This document shows positions 6,166 to 6,242 of a stretch of DNA of 6,242 nt, one piece after another (within the stretch, counting starts at the first letter, position 1; the number at the start of each line of letters is the position of its first letter). Source of the DNA: Clostridia bacterium (lineage in GTDB: Bacteria; Bacillota; Clostridia; Saccharofermentanales; UBA5734). The DNA lies in the NCBI GenBank assembly GCA_018056585.1, contig JAGPFK010000097.1, forward strand, positions 1-6,242. The letters are read 5' to 3'. The notes below the pieces were generated by a model. That model made no database searches. It was not told the DNA's origin and saw only the letters and a list, made by a program, of their open reading frames with translations. A program made the position numbers and the translations under genes.

Positions 6166-6242
6166 TCATTTTACTTGGCTCTCTGCGTTCGTGCAAGCAA
6201 ATCGTTTCATAAGCTTGCGATATTGGCTTGGCAAAAGGCCGA
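6166..6242 (-). CDS. C-terminal end of an upstream protein, possibly an AraC-family transcription regulator
   Basis: An open frame enters from the right edge and ends at TGA (6168-6166), giving 24 residues. They begin GLLPSQYRKLMKRF, which resembles the end of the AraC/XylS helix-turn-helix domain, where a Phe-Gly-x-(S/T)-P-x-x-Y-R pattern is typical; Pro4, Tyr7 and Arg8 of the fragment fit it. A short polar tail (ACTNAESQVK) follows. The fragment is too short to be certain, and the preceding helix lies outside the window. It runs in the same direction as the rest; the lipoprotein start lies 91 bases further on. Confidence 0.45.
   Translation of the reverse strand, partial: GLLPSQYRKLMKRFACTNAESQVK
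6168..6196 (-). promoter_or_regulatory. Candidate promoter for the M28 lipoprotein-SPFH-hemW genes
   Basis: TTGCAC (6191-6196, 3 of 6 to the -35 consensus) is followed after 17 bases by TAAAAT (6168-6173, 5 of 6 to the -10 consensus) on the minus strand. It overlaps the last codons of the upstream frame and would start transcription about 88 bases ahead of the lipoprotein start. The -35 match is weak, so the genes could equally be transcribed from further upstream. Confidence 0.3.

Noticed and set aside
6017..6169. A 50-codon minus-strand frame starting with ATG that overlaps the upstream stop as ATGA (begins MKLYSGPVSGY)
   Set aside because: Two thirds of it overlap the leader and signal-peptide codons of the lipoprotein in another frame, its hydrophobic end is only the shifted reading of that signal, and no ribosome site precedes its ATG at normal distance.

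Overview
The window suggests a low- to mid-GC Gram-positive anaerobe-like bacterium of the Firmicutes/Clostridia type. Three things point that way: the hemW-hrcA-grpE-dnaK gene order, a consensus CIRCE operator under a SigA-type promoter, and a DnaK N-terminus that lacks the roughly 23-residue insertion found in Gram-negative DnaK. Every gene I can support lies on the minus strand, so the reading direction is from high to low coordinates. The window is densely coding, and no stretch over 300 bases lacks a gene.

Right end to centre (6242 down to 2544): the window opens with 24 codons of an upstream gene whose last residues resemble the end of an AraC-family regulator. A leader of about 90 bases follows, with three short direct repeats and a possible promoter. 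Next comes a lipoprotein with an M28-type metallopeptidase domain, then a membrane-anchored SPFH/stomatin protein of the QmcA type 19 bases later, then hemW, which starts on a TTG overlapping the SPFH stop codon (TTGA). The tight spacing suggests one transcript for lipoprotein, SPFH and hemW.

Centre to left end (2543 down to 1): a 168-base intergenic region holds a promoter with a perfect -35 box, a CIRCE element whose palindrome continues through the spacer to 27 bases, and a second small inverted repeat. It drives the class I heat-shock operon hrcA-grpE-dnaK. hrcA and grpE overlap by 4 bases (ATGA), a 35-base gap follows, and dnaK runs off the left edge. HrcA is the expected repressor of its own operon through CIRCE; GrpE is the nucleotide exchange factor for DnaK.

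The heat-shock half is ordinary. The least ordinary gene is the M28 lipoprotein. It keeps all five expected metal ligands, but the residue expected to be the catalytic general-base glutamate reads as glycine, and it carries a long Pro/Glu/Ser/Thr-rich insertion between the first two metal ligands. I see no CRISPR array, mobile element, RNA gene or clearly new system in this window.
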